DNA from: CAMCVE01 sp039920645
GTDB taxonomy: Bacteria > Bdellovibrionota > UBA2428
Direction: 5' to 3'
Length of the DNA: 8,759 bases
NCBI GenBank assembly: GCA_039920645.1
Contig: JBDSDI010000044.1
Coordinates: 1-8,759, forward strand
The notes beneath the pieces were generated by a model. The model saw only the letters and a list, made by a program, of their open reading frames with translations. It was not told the DNA's origin and searched no databases. The translations under genes and the position numbers were made by a program. Of this stretch, positions 1 through 7,108 are shown in pieces. The first letter of the stretch is position 1. Each line of letters opens with the position of its first letter.

Positions 1-1098
1 CGTGCGACGTTCGGAAATATTAGACAACGTCGCGAGAGCCGCAGCTAAGCGGTCGTTCACGCGCGCAGTATAGATTGCATGAAAATTTCCGCCGCTTAGC
101 GAAGTATCATCGTCGGCGAAAAGCAAGGGATTGTCCGTGGAGGCATTGAGTTCGCGCTCGAGAATTTCGCCGCATTGGCGAATCTCGTCGTGCACGAGCC
201 CGTGAACTTGAGGCGCGCAGCGGAAGGAATAAGGATCTTGGACGCGGTCGCAGCCCGTGTGATCCGATTCGATCTGGCTCTTGCTGTTGAACCAGACGCG
301 GGTGTCGTCGGCGCACCAGGTGGCGCCGAGTTGATTGCGGACCTCGAAGATACGGGGATCAAGAAGTTTGTGGGTGGCCTGAATACCTTCCATCGAAAGA
401 GCGAGACAGAGGTTCGCCGTTTCGAGGAGTCGTTGCGACGTGAGATAAGCTTTCGTGGCATAGGCCGTCGTGAGTTGTGTTCCATTGATGAAGCTCAGGC
501 CTTCTTTGGCCTCGAGCTCCCAGACGTCGAGACCGAACTGGCTGAGAGCCTCGGCGCTCGTGGTGTGGCGGAAGCTTCCGACGTGAGGATAAGAACAGCG
601 CCCTTCGCCAATAAGAGGAAGTGTGGCGTGCGCGGAAGGGGCGAGGTCGCCCGAGGCGCCAACGCTTCCTTGTGCGGGAACCTCGGCGAGGATGCCGAGC
701 TCGAGCAGTCGAAGGAGTTGTTCAACGCTTTCCATGCGGACCCCGCTATGTCCGCGGCACATGACATTGAGGCGCAAAATCCACATCGCCATGATGATGT
801 CGCGAGAGAGTAGAGGTCCGACGCCCACGGCGTGCGAGAGAATGAGATTGCGTTGAAGCGCGCGAAGCTTCGTGGAGTCGATCGGAACCTCGGCGAATTT
901 TCCGAAGCCGGTGTTGATGCCATAGACGGCCGTTTTTCCGGCGACGATTTTTTGGACATAAGCTGCGGCGGCGCGAATACGTTTTTCGGCGGCGGGCGCG
1001 ATTCGTATTTTGAGCGAGTCCTTAGGGTTGAGCGCGGTGCGTGCGGCGCTCCAGAGAGTTTGAGTGTCCAGAGAATATCCGTCGAGAGTGATGTCCAT
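1..1098 (-). CDS. hutH: Histidine ammonia-lyase (HutH), 3' end cut by window edge
   Basis: Deaminates L-histidine to trans-urocanate and ammonia, the first step of histidine degradation, in the cytoplasm. The 366 codons visible have no stop, so the protein runs off the left edge; the family is about 510 residues, so roughly 145 C-terminal residues are missing here. The Ala148-Ser149-Gly150 tripeptide in GSVGASGDLAPSAH would cyclise into the MIO electrophile. Other family positions are present: Tyr59 in VYGINTGFGKF, His89 in LSHAVGVG, Asn205 in FINGTQ, and Gln287, Tyr290 and Arg293 in VQDPYSFRC; the STDNPL and GGNFH motifs follow. This set favours histidine over tyrosine or phenylalanine lyase. 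The ATG at 1098 is preceded by GAGG (1105-1108) six bases away. It lies 35 bases after rpe and is probably the last or a late gene of the lepB-def-fmt-rpe block. No hutU, hutI or hutG is in view. The segment after GGNFH (AIYTARVND) looks diverged from the family forms I remember. Confidence 0.95.
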   Translation of the reverse strand, partial: MDITLDGYSLDTQTLWSAARTALNPKDSLKIRIAPAAEKRIRAAAAYVQKIVAGKTAVYGINTGFGKFAEVPIDSTKLRALQRNLILSHAVGVGPLLSRDIIMAMWILRLNVMCRGHSGVRMESVEQLLRLLELGILAEVPAQGSVGASGDLAPSAHATLPLIGEGRCSYPHVGSFRHTTSAEALSQFGLDVWELEAKEGLSFINGTQLTTAYATKAYLTSQRLLETANLCLALSMEGIQATHKLLDPRIFEVRNQLGATWCADDTRVWFNSKSQIESDHTGCDRVQDPYSFRCAPQVHGLVHDEIRQCGEILERELNASTDNPLLFADDDTSLSGGNFHAIYTARVNDRLAAALATLSNISERRT

Positions 1099-1133
1099 AT
1101 TTTGCCTCGGGTGCGAAAAAAGCACTTCGCTGA

Positions 1134-1781
1134 TTAGCGAAGGGATTTCATCGCGGCCGTGTAATCTTTCTCTCCAAACACGGCGTTTCCTGCAACCAAA
1201 ATGTCGATGCCGAGCTTTCGGGCTGCGGGCGCGCTTAGGGCGTCGACGCCCCCGTCGATCTCAACCAGGACACGGTCTTTGAGGTTGCGGGAACGGAGCA
1301 TTGTGACCAAGTCTCCCGCCTTCTTGAGCGCGGCAGGAATGAGTTTTTGACCGCCGAAACCCGGGTTTACCGTCATGCAGAGAATCAAATCGAGATCTTC
1401 GAGAACGTGATCAAGGGTTTCAAGGGGAGTGGCGGGGTTCAAGGCCACGCCGGCTTTGCAGCCCGCGGCTTTGATGCGCTGAATGCTGCGATGAAGGTGC
1501 GTGCAGGCCTCTTGGTGGACCGTGATCATTTGGGCTCCGGCTTTGACGAAGGATTCGATGAGATGATCCGGTTCTTTTACCATCAGGTGGCAGTCGAAAA
1601 AAAGTTTCGTGTGGGGTCTCAGCTTCGCGATGATCGGGGCGCCGAAGCTGATGTTGGGAACAAACTGTCCGTCCATCACGTCCAAATGTAGTCCGTCGGC
1701 CCCGGCCTTTTCGATAGCTCGCACCTCATCGGCAAGCTTGGAAAAATCGGCAGACAAGAGGGAGGGATAGATATGGCTCAT
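1134..1781 (-). CDS. rpe: Ribulose-phosphate 3-epimerase
   Basis: Interconverts D-ribulose 5-phosphate and D-xylulose 5-phosphate in the pentose phosphate pathway, in the cytoplasm. The 215 residues match the normal family length and cover the full TIM barrel. Visible motifs are PSLLSADF (6-13, with Ser7), HLDVMDGQFVPN (32-43), DCHLMV (63-68), MTVNPGFGGQ, EIDGGV (174-179) and the phosphate-binding VAGNAVFG near 196-203. The metal ligands and acid/base residues are all there: His32, Asp34, His65 and Asp176. The start ATG overlaps the fmt stop in the sequence ATGA, which points to translational coupling; no strong Shine-Dalgarno is visible upstream. It is followed 35 bases later by hutH on the same strand. 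Nothing is unusual in the protein itself. Confidence 0.97.
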   Translation of the reverse strand: MSHIYPSLLSADFSKLADEVRAIEKAGADGLHLDVMDGQFVPNISFGAPIIAKLRPHTKLFFDCHLMVKEPDHLIESFVKAGAQMITVHQEACTHLHRSIQRIKAAGCKAGVALNPATPLETLDHVLEDLDLILCMTVNPGFGGQKLIPAALKKAGDLVTMLRSRNLKDRVLVEIDGGVDALSAPAARKLGIDILVAGNAVFGEKDYTAAMKSLR

Positions 1782-2737
1782 AGGGACTCTAGACTAAGCG
1801 GCCCGGGAAGGTTTTGAAAGTAGTCCCAAGCACGAACAGGACCCTTCCCCGGAACTTGGACTTTGAGCAGTTCCAAACTCAGTTCGCCCGGGCGAACATT
1901 ACATCCTAAATAGACTTTCCCATCTTCAAGCAGCATGCTTCCAGGAGAGGGCGCTTCAATTGAGACTTTCGCTCGTGCGAATAATTGGGTCTCGAGGATC
2001 TTCATTTCGAGCGAGCTGCCCTTTAAGCGGGCTTTGACTTGAGGCCAGGCCGCAAAAGCTCGCACCCGGGCATGAGTTTCGCTCGAAGACCACGAGGGCG
2101 ACCAGTTCGCTTCATCCTTTTTGATCTTGGTAGCGAGGGTTACAAGTTCCGGATTCTGGGCACGCCCCTGCCACTGAGGTTCCATCAAGAACTTTCTTAA
2201 AAGGAGACCGCCCACTTCCGAAAGGCGTTCCGAAAGGGAAAGGGCCGATTCGTTCGGGCCAATCGGAAGACGCGTTTCCCTCAAGACGTCTCCGGCGTCG
2301 AGATCCATGACCATCCGCTGAAGACAGACGCCCGTTTCGGTGTCGCCGTTTTCGATTGAGCGCTGGATAGGTGCGGCTCCACGCCACCGCGGGAGCAGGC
2401 TCGCATGGAGATTGATGGCGCCCCACGGAGTGAGATCCAGAAACTTTTGAGGAAGAAGATTTCCGTAAGCCGTTACAACGAAGAGATCGGGCTTTTCTTG
2501 GGCGATGAATTTTTCCAAAGCACTAAGCTCTTCGCCGGACTTACGCAGGCTCGCGGGAGAGAATGCAGGAAGATTCCATTCTAAAGCTCGCTCTTTGATG
2601 GGGCACGGCGAAAGCTTTTGTCCGCGACCGCGAGGGCGATCGGGTTGAGTTACAACCCCGACAAGCTGGGACTTGTCGCGACACGCCTCCAGAGAGCTCA
2701 GGGCAAAGTCTGGGGTTCCAAAAAAGACGGTCTTCAT
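1778..2737 (-). CDS. fmt: Methionyl-tRNA formyltransferase
   Basis: Transfers a formyl group from 10-formyltetrahydrofolate to initiator Met-tRNA for translation initiation. At 319 residues it has the usual length. The N-terminal formyltransferase domain opens with MKTVFFGTPDFA, then QPDRPRGRGQKL (31-42). The catalytic residues are Asn109 and His111, just before SLLPRWRGAAPIQ (113-125), and Asp147 in the LDAGD stretch (146-150). The C-terminal OB-fold domain is visible from about residue 205, with PGSMLLEDGKVYLGC and ELSLELLKVQ towards the end. It starts 17 bases after the def stop and overlaps rpe by 4 bases, so def, fmt and rpe should share a transcript. The def-fmt pairing is one of the commonest bacterial gene neighbourhoods and couples formylation to later formyl removal. 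No clear Shine-Dalgarno precedes the ATG. Confidence 0.97.
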   Translation of the reverse strand: MKTVFFGTPDFALSSLEACRDKSQLVGVVTQPDRPRGRGQKLSPCPIKERALEWNLPAFSPASLRKSGEELSALEKFIAQEKPDLFVVTAYGNLLPQKFLDLTPWGAINLHASLLPRWRGAAPIQRSIENGDTETGVCLQRMVMDLDAGDVLRETRLPIGPNESALSLSERLSEVGGLLLRKFLMEPQWQGRAQNPELVTLATKIKKDEANWSPSWSSSETHARVRAFAAWPQVKARLKGSSLEMKILETQLFARAKVSIEAPSPGSMLLEDGKVYLGCNVRPGELSLELLKVQVPGKGPVRAWDYFQNLPGPLSLESL

Positions 2738-2754
2738 CCGAGAAACAGACTATC

Positions 2755-3345
2755 TCAGCCTTCTTCGGGCTCAAGATCCTTTTCGGCCTGAAGCTTTTTG
2801 TATTTCGAAAGAACCATCATCTTTTGGATAGAGCTCAGGCGATCCGGGAAAACGATGCCGTTGAGGTGATCGAGCTCGTGTTGGATCACGATGCTTCTGA
2901 GTCCATGAGTTTCGATCTCATGAGTCTTTCCGTCGAGGTCTTGGTAACGCACTTTGAGGTGCTCATTTCTCTTAACCACGGCATGGACTCCGGGAACCGA
3001 AAGACATCCTTCTTCGTACTCGATGTCTCCATCGGCTTCGATAATCTCAGGATTCACGAAAACCTCGAGATTCGAAATCGTTTTGCGTTCCGAGAGACGA
3101 CGTTCGGATTCTCCATCGCCTTCGATGTATTCCTCGTCGGCATCAAGATCGCCGATATCGACGATGAGAAGACGTTTTGGAATGGCAACCTGAATGGCGG
3201 CAAGGCCGATCCCTTTAGCGTGGATCATGGTCTTTTGCATGCCGTCCACAGTTTCGCGCAGAGCCTTGTCGAAAACGGTGATCGGCTCGGATTTCAAGCG
3301 AAGGCGAGGATCGGGGTAGTAGATGAGTTTCAAGGAGGCCGCCAT
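2755..3345 (-). CDS. def: Peptide deformylase, with an acidic insertion
   Basis: Removes the N-formyl group from nascent proteins using a bound metal, normally Fe(II). All three diagnostic motifs are present: GIGLAAIQ (45-52, Gln52), EEGCLSVP (111-118, metal ligand Cys114) and QHELDHLNG (155-163, ligands His156 and His160, catalytic Glu157). The protein is 196 residues, against about 170 in E. coli. The extra length is mainly a charged segment at about 65-92, rich in Asp, Glu and Arg, between the IVDI strand and the FVNPEI strand, plus a Lys/Glu-rich C-terminal tail. The ATG at 3345 is the only plausible start: the next Met is residue 36, already inside the fold. The purine-rich AAGAAAGG ends one base before this ATG, too close for a normal ribosome-binding site, and a promoter-like pair sits directly upstream. 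fmt follows after 17 bases. Confidence 0.97.
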   Translation of the reverse strand: MAASLKLIYYPDPRLRLKSEPITVFDKALRETVDGMQKTMIHAKGIGLAAIQVAIPKRLLIVDIGDLDADEEYIEGDGESERRLSERKTISNLEVFVNPEIIEADGDIEYEEGCLSVPGVHAVVKRNEHLKVRYQDLDGKTHEIETHGLRSIVIQHELDHLNGIVFPDRLSSIQKMMVLSKYKKLQAEKDLEPEEG

Positions 3346-3354
3346 ACCTTTCTT

Positions 3355-3383
3355 ATTCTAAAGGGAGCGGCCCAGGGGCTCAA
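3355..3383 (-). promoter_or_regulatory. Candidate sigma70-type promoter upstream of def
   Basis: On the minus strand the lepB-def gap holds TTGAGC (3383-3378) and TAGAAT (3360-3355) separated by exactly 17 bases. TAGAAT matches five of six bases of the -10 consensus and TTGAGC four of six of the -35. The expected start point, about seven bases past the -10, is near 3348, only three bases before the def ATG at 3345. This would give def-fmt-rpe-hutH its own promoter and a near-leaderless message. It is a match by eye to a short motif and could be chance; read-through from lepB is equally possible. Confidence 0.4.
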
Positions 3384-3411
3384 GGAAAGAATACGTTAGT
3401 GTGAGCGTTGG

Positions 3412-4266
3412 TCAGTGGATACGCAGGCCGAAACGCTTCCAGCGCAACAAAGGTCCGCCCTCGCCTTCGGTCAATTTGGCCTGGTAATCCCAATCGTTTT
3501 CGAGCGCGCGCGACTTCCACGGAAGCCAAATGAAGAGAGCTTTGCCTTTCAAGAATTCGCGGGGAACAAAGCCCCATGCGCGTCCATCGGACGAATCGTC
3601 GCGATTATCACCCATGAAAAAATAGTGATCCGCGGGAACGGTGAATTCGCAGACTTGGTTCATGAGTCGGTTATCGGGCATGTACTCGCGACCTTTGACG
3701 GCCGTTCCGACTTGGATGCAATCCTTGCCCGAGATGCGCTCCCAAGTCGTGACGGCGTCGCTCAGGTGCTCGAGATCGGAACGGTACTGCTGAAGTACGT
3801 GAGCGTGCTTCTGGCCCGGCAGCGTTTCGCTGAAGAGCGTAACGGACTCAGGATTGCGGCGATACTGAGGAAGGATCTCGGGGAACTCGCCCACATCAAG
3901 GGTTTGGCGTTCGATGACGGCGCCGTTGATGGTGAGTACACCCTTTTTGACTTCGATCACGTCGCCGGGAGTTCCGATAAGGCGTTTAATGAAGAAGATC
4001 CCGTCTTTTCCCGGATCTTGCTCGTAGTTGGGATATTTGAAAACGACGACGTCGCCACGCTGGGGATCGGCGACTTTGGCGAACTGGATATCGGTGAAGG
4101 GAATGCGAAGGTCGTAGGAGCTCTTCGCTACGAGAATGTGATCGCCGATGAGCAGCGTCGGGATCATGCTGCCGCTGGGAATTTTATAGGGCTCAGCGAC
4201 AAAGGCTCTGACGAAGAGGAGGGCCAAAAGCGTCCATCCGAGGGATTTCAACTCGTTTAAATTCAT
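3412..4266 (-). CDS. lepB: Signal peptidase I
   Basis: Membrane serine protease that cleaves signal peptides from proteins exported by Sec or Tat, with its active site on the periplasmic side. The 284-residue protein has one N-terminal membrane segment (about 10-24), then the catalytic box PSGSMIPTL with nucleophile Ser33, the FFIKRLIGTPGD box with general base Lys94, and the GDNRDDSSDGRAWGFVP box (219-235). The end, with LLRWKRFGLRIH, resembles the C-terminal basic/Gly-Ile-His box of proteobacterial LepB. The region at about 120-205 is the variable domain II insertion typical of Gram-negative enzymes; it holds Cys183, with Cys206 just beyond it. The ATG at 4266 starts the membrane helix properly, but only a weak GGA precedes it. 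It is divergent from lptG across 32 bases and is followed after 66 bases by def. Confidence 0.97.
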   Translation of the reverse strand: MNLNELKSLGWTLLALLFVRAFVAEPYKIPSGSMIPTLLIGDHILVAKSSYDLRIPFTDIQFAKVADPQRGDVVVFKYPNYEQDPGKDGIFFIKRLIGTPGDVIEVKKGVLTINGAVIERQTLDVGEFPEILPQYRRNPESVTLFSETLPGQKHAHVLQQYRSDLEHLSDAVTTWERISGKDCIQVGTAVKGREYMPDNRLMNQVCEFTVPADHYFFMGDNRDDSSDGRAWGFVPREFLKGKALFIWLPWKSRALENDWDYQAKLTEGEGGPLLRWKRFGLRIH

Positions 4267-4298
4267 TGTGTCCGTTAAATTAGCACTGGAGGGCGCAT
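4267..4298. promoter_or_regulatory. Short lepB/lptG divergent intergenic region
   Basis: These 32 bases separate two divergently transcribed genes, so the promoters must overlap here or lie inside the opposite gene. The gap contains GGAGG (4288-4292), the ribosome-binding site of lptG, and an AT-rich TTAAATT (4275-4281). The same heptamer recurs at 4257-4263 inside lepB codons 2-4, eighteen bases away. These are the most AT-rich spots in the neighbourhood and may hold -10 elements, but I could not pair either with a convincing -35. Confidence 0.3.
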
Positions 4299-5390
4299 AT
4301 GGGAATTTTGGGTCGATATGTCATTAAAGAAATCCTCAAAATCCAGATGCCCATCTGGTTTGCCTTCGGCTTTTTGATCTTTTTGCTCGAATGGATGGGC
4401 CGTGCCTTCACTTCCGACTCGGATGCCTGGACCCAGTTCCTGATCTACCTTTGTAAGGTCCCCAGCTATTTGCAGCTTGTCTTCCCAATGTCGGTGCTTT
4501 TCGCGTTCCTCATCGTATTTGGTCAGCTCGCCAAGAACCGAGAGATGGTCGCCGTTCAGTCCATGGGTTATTCGAATAAACGCATTCTCATTCCTGCCTT
4601 CGTGGCGCTCGCGATCGCATGCGTTCCCTACTATTTCGTCATGAACGTGGTCTCGCCCGCCGGCATGAAGAAACATTTTGAGATCATTGATACGCAGATC
4701 AAGGGGCGCGAGTCGCGCTTCCTTCAGGTGCGCCAAGAAAAAATCTGGTACCGCAACCAAGACGTTCTCTATACGATTCATTATTTCGATCCGCTCAAGG
4801 CCGAACTTTTCGGCGTAACGATCTATACCTTCGATGAAGATTTCCATATCGCTCAGACGGTCTACGCCGATCACGCGGTGTGGAACCGCGGCGAGTGGCT
4901 CCTGAAGAAAGGCCGCATCTACGTGACCGACAAGCGTCTTCGCATGCCGATCATCGAGGAGTTTGAGGAAAGGCGCAGCCGTTTAATTGAGAATCCGTCG
5001 CAACTCCGTCGCGTCGACTGGAGTCCGGAAACGTTGGGTCAGGGAGATTTGAGTCGCGCGATCGTGCAGTCAAAGGCGCTCGGCATCAACACCGCCGAGT
5101 GGGAAACGACCTATCATAGTCGCTGGAGTTTTTTCGCCGTAGCTTTTGTTTTCATTCTCCTCGCGTTTCCGCGCGCGACCCGGTTCCACCGCGCGAGCGG
5201 TGTGGCTCGCGACGGAGTTTTCGTTGCGGGCGTTTGCGTGGTGTATTGGCTGCTCTTTAACTTCGGAGTAAATCTTGGAAACTCCGGCCGCATTCCACCG
5301 ATGGCGGCGGCGTGGTTGCCGACGCTTCTCTTTGTGGTGGGCGTGCATTTTTACACGCGATCCCTCACGCTTCGAAACACGTCAGACTGA
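4299..5390 (+). CDS. lptG: LPS export permease LptG (YjgP/YjgQ family)
   Basis: Inner-membrane permease of the LptB2FG ABC transporter that extracts lipopolysaccharide and passes it to the periplasmic Lpt bridge. The 363 residues show the family layout: membrane segments near 16-32, 47-75 and 97-118, a periplasmic beta-jellyroll region at about 120-270, then three more segments near 276-291, 305-324 and 336-352. The hallmark FPMSVLFAFLIVFGQLAK with MVAVQSMGYS (about 62-92) is the stretch that contacts the LptB ATPase. KIWYRNQDVLYTI, GVTIYTFDED and IPPMAAAWLP resemble LptG more than LptF, so I prefer lptG. A good ribosome-binding site, GGAGG, ends six bases before the ATG. No lptF or lptB accompanies it. 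It is divergent from lepB and converges with the next gene across 8 bases. Confidence 0.92.
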   Translation: MGILGRYVIKEILKIQMPIWFAFGFLIFLLEWMGRAFTSDSDAWTQFLIYLCKVPSYLQLVFPMSVLFAFLIVFGQLAKNREMVAVQSMGYSNKRILIPAFVALAIACVPYYFVMNVVSPAGMKKHFEIIDTQIKGRESRFLQVRQEKIWYRNQDVLYTIHYFDPLKAELFGVTIYTFDEDFHIAQTVYADHAVWNRGEWLLKKGRIYVTDKRLRMPIIEEFEERRSRLIENPSQLRRVDWSPETLGQGDLSRAIVQSKALGINTAEWETTYHSRWSFFAVAFVFILLAFPRATRFHRASGVARDGVFVAGVCVVYWLLFNFGVNLGNSGRIPPMAAAWLPTLLFVVGVHFYTRSLTLRNTSD

Positions 5391-5394
5391 AGCG
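5368..5394. terminator. Weak hairpin at convergent gene ends
   Basis: CGCTTC (5368-5373) and GAAGCG (5389-5394) form a perfect six-base stem with a 15-base loop. The stem spans the lptG stop codon and lies just past the stop of the opposing gene. On the plus strand it is followed by an AT-rich ATTATTTTA rather than a clean T run; on the minus strand no T run follows. It might be a weak shared terminator for the two converging genes, but the loop is long and the call is tentative. Confidence 0.25.
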
Positions 5395-5398
5395 CCGA

Positions 5399-7108
5399 TT
5401 ATTTTAGAGTGGAGGGAGAAACGGCGGTGCCGACGATGGGCTTCGACGCCTGGCCTTGGACGGGCGGCGTGCTGCCTACGGAAGAAGGTCGTGGTCCGCT
5501 CGCCTGTGCCTGCGTTTGTTCGGTATTCTCTTCGCGGTAACTGTCGTTGACGCCCTGGCGAACACCCGAGAATTCGCGGACGCTTTGAGTTTTGGTATCG
5601 TAGAATTTGTTGCCACGAGCTTCGTTGGCTTTCTGCATACCTTCGGTATCTTCTTTCAATTTGTCGATCTGCTTGAAGTATTCAGGATCGGTCTCGCGGT
5701 TTAAGTCGTAGCTCGTGACGATGCTTTCAATTTTGTCGATGGGCGCTTTTTGAGCGTCAGCGAGTTTGATGTAGATCAGTTCGCGCGTGTCTTGGAAGAC
5801 GCCGCCGGGGTCGCCCTGGACTTCGCTATATTTTTTTACTCTCTTATCATTATCCAATGGCTTTCCGGCAGCCTTCTCAAGGCGATCATTCTCTTGTTCC
5901 GCGGTTTTTCCGTTGTTACACCACGTTTCTTTGTTCATACATTTTTCGATTTGCGTGATATCTTTTTGGAATTCTTCGTTCTTCTCGGAGCCTTCCAAAA
6001 CGATTTGTTTGGCAGCGTCGTGATAGGTGGCGATTTCGTCGGCGTTATTGACTTCCTTCTTCAAATCGCTGAAGGATTTTTGAATTTTCTTTCTCGCGTC
6101 GGGATCTGTCGTCTTATTTGCATCGGCCGTATTCAGCGCCGCCTTTTGCGCTTCGTCATTTGCGTCGTAAGGCTTCCATTCGTTACCAACTTTCACGAAT
6201 TGCTGCGCTTGGATTGAATCGGTGACGGCAATCTCCTGAGCGACATCACGGTCAGTGGCGCCTTTGGAAATCATGAGGTCAACATCATGCATAACCTCAG
6301 CCCCTTCCTGGCCGGCCGAAGTTAACTCGGCATTGTCAAAACCCGCGAGGCGCGCGGCGCGCAGGGACTTCCATCCACGCTCGAGGTTGTTTTCCTTTTG
6401 TTCTTCGAGCCAGGCGGCTTCGGATTTGAGTTGGTCGATCGCGGCGACTTTCATGTTCGGGGCGAGGCCGTATTCGGCGCGCATGTCGGCTTGGATCTCG
6501 TTAACGGCGGCCTCACCGTATTGCGTGCCAGCTTTGTTCGCGGCGGCAACGGCCTCGGCAGAGAGACGCAGTTTGCGGTGTGGAGATTTTTCGCCGCCGT
6601 GAGCGGCGCCCATGTCGACGATGACTCCCGAAGGACTGAAGCAAGCGCGTGCGCCTTGGGTGGGTTTTCCATCGGCACCAGCGGGCCCGTCGTCCCACGT
6701 ACCCTCTTCCTTCCCGCATTTGCCCTTGTTGGCGGCTTTGCGAGATTCGACGACGCGCTCCGCAAGGTCCTTGCCCTTCGGAAGCGTCGAAGTGATGTTG
6801 CCCTCGAGTCCGGTGTTGCCGTCGCTCACGTCGTGGTCGACGACGCCGTCGAGGTTGGCATCGTGGAATTCGAGGAATCCGGAGAAACGCGAGTCGGGTT
6901 TGACGGCCGACGAGAGTCGACCCTCTTTGAATTTTTTCATGATGTTCTTGCCGCGTTGAGTGAGAGCTTTATCCGAAGGCAGTCCGTAGGAATCGGCGCC
7001 CTCTTCCGTTCTACCGGTCGTGGTATTCGAGAATTCGCCCGCATGCGCGGAACCCGCGCTCAGCAGAACAAGCATAAGGACCGCGATGAAAGGCGAAGAG
7101 TTTCTCAC
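5399..7108 (-). CDS. Exported protein of unknown function with EF-hand-like loop
   Basis: I do not recognise a family. The 569-residue product begins with a classical signal peptide: Arg2, a hydrophobic core at about 6-18, and an AHA cleavage site (21-23) before Gly24, so it should reach the periplasm or beyond. DANLDGVVDHDV (83-94) follows the calcium-loop pattern DxNxDGxxD, but position 12 is Val, with Asp one place early, so it is not a canonical EF-hand. The mature part has only four cysteines in two close pairs, Cys131/Cys156 and Cys390/Cys397, suggesting disulfides. Most of 180-530 is Lys/Glu/Ala/Asp-rich and looks helical; about 531-569 is a Gln/Ser/Pro-rich, probably disordered tail. 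It starts with GTG at 7108; an in-frame stop lies upstream and no in-frame ATG intervenes. AAGG abuts the GTG. It stands alone, convergent with lptG and divergent from the sugar kinase, so context says little about its job. Confidence 0.85.
   Translation of the reverse strand: MRNSSPFIAVLMLVLLSAGSAHAGEFSNTTTGRTEEGADSYGLPSDKALTQRGKNIMKKFKEGRLSSAVKPDSRFSGFLEFHDANLDGVVDHDVSDGNTGLEGNITSTLPKGKDLAERVVESRKAANKGKCGKEEGTWDDGPAGADGKPTQGARACFSPSGVIVDMGAAHGGEKSPHRKLRLSAEAVAAANKAGTQYGEAAVNEIQADMRAEYGLAPNMKVAAIDQLKSEAAWLEEQKENNLERGWKSLRAARLAGFDNAELTSAGQEGAEVMHDVDLMISKGATDRDVAQEIAVTDSIQAQQFVKVGNEWKPYDANDEAQKAALNTADANKTTDPDARKKIQKSFSDLKKEVNNADEIATYHDAAKQIVLEGSEKNEEFQKDITQIEKCMNKETWCNNGKTAEQENDRLEKAAGKPLDNDKRVKKYSEVQGDPGGVFQDTRELIYIKLADAQKAPIDKIESIVTSYDLNRETDPEYFKQIDKLKEDTEGMQKANEARGNKFYDTKTQSVREFSGVRQGVNDSYREENTEQTQAQASGPRPSSVGSTPPVQGQASKPIVGTAVSPSTLK

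Noticed and set aside
175..813. Plus-strand 212-codon frame and several minus-strand frames in the first kilobase
   Set aside because: All are shadows of hutH, whose true frame is open from 1098 to the window edge and matches histidine ammonia-lyase throughout.
1111..1125. GTGC-GAAAAAA-GCAC hairpin between rpe and hutH as a terminator
   Set aside because: The stem has only four base pairs and there is no T run after it; hutH follows at once with its own ribosome-binding site.
3415..4260. 281-codon plus-strand open frame opposite almost all of lepB
   Set aside because: lepB has every catalytic box on the minus strand. The antisense frame is a by-product of codon bias and its translation shows no family motif.
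5341..5358. GCGTG/CACGC hairpin near the end of lptG as a terminator
   Set aside because: It lies inside the coding sequence, has a five-base stem, and no T run follows.
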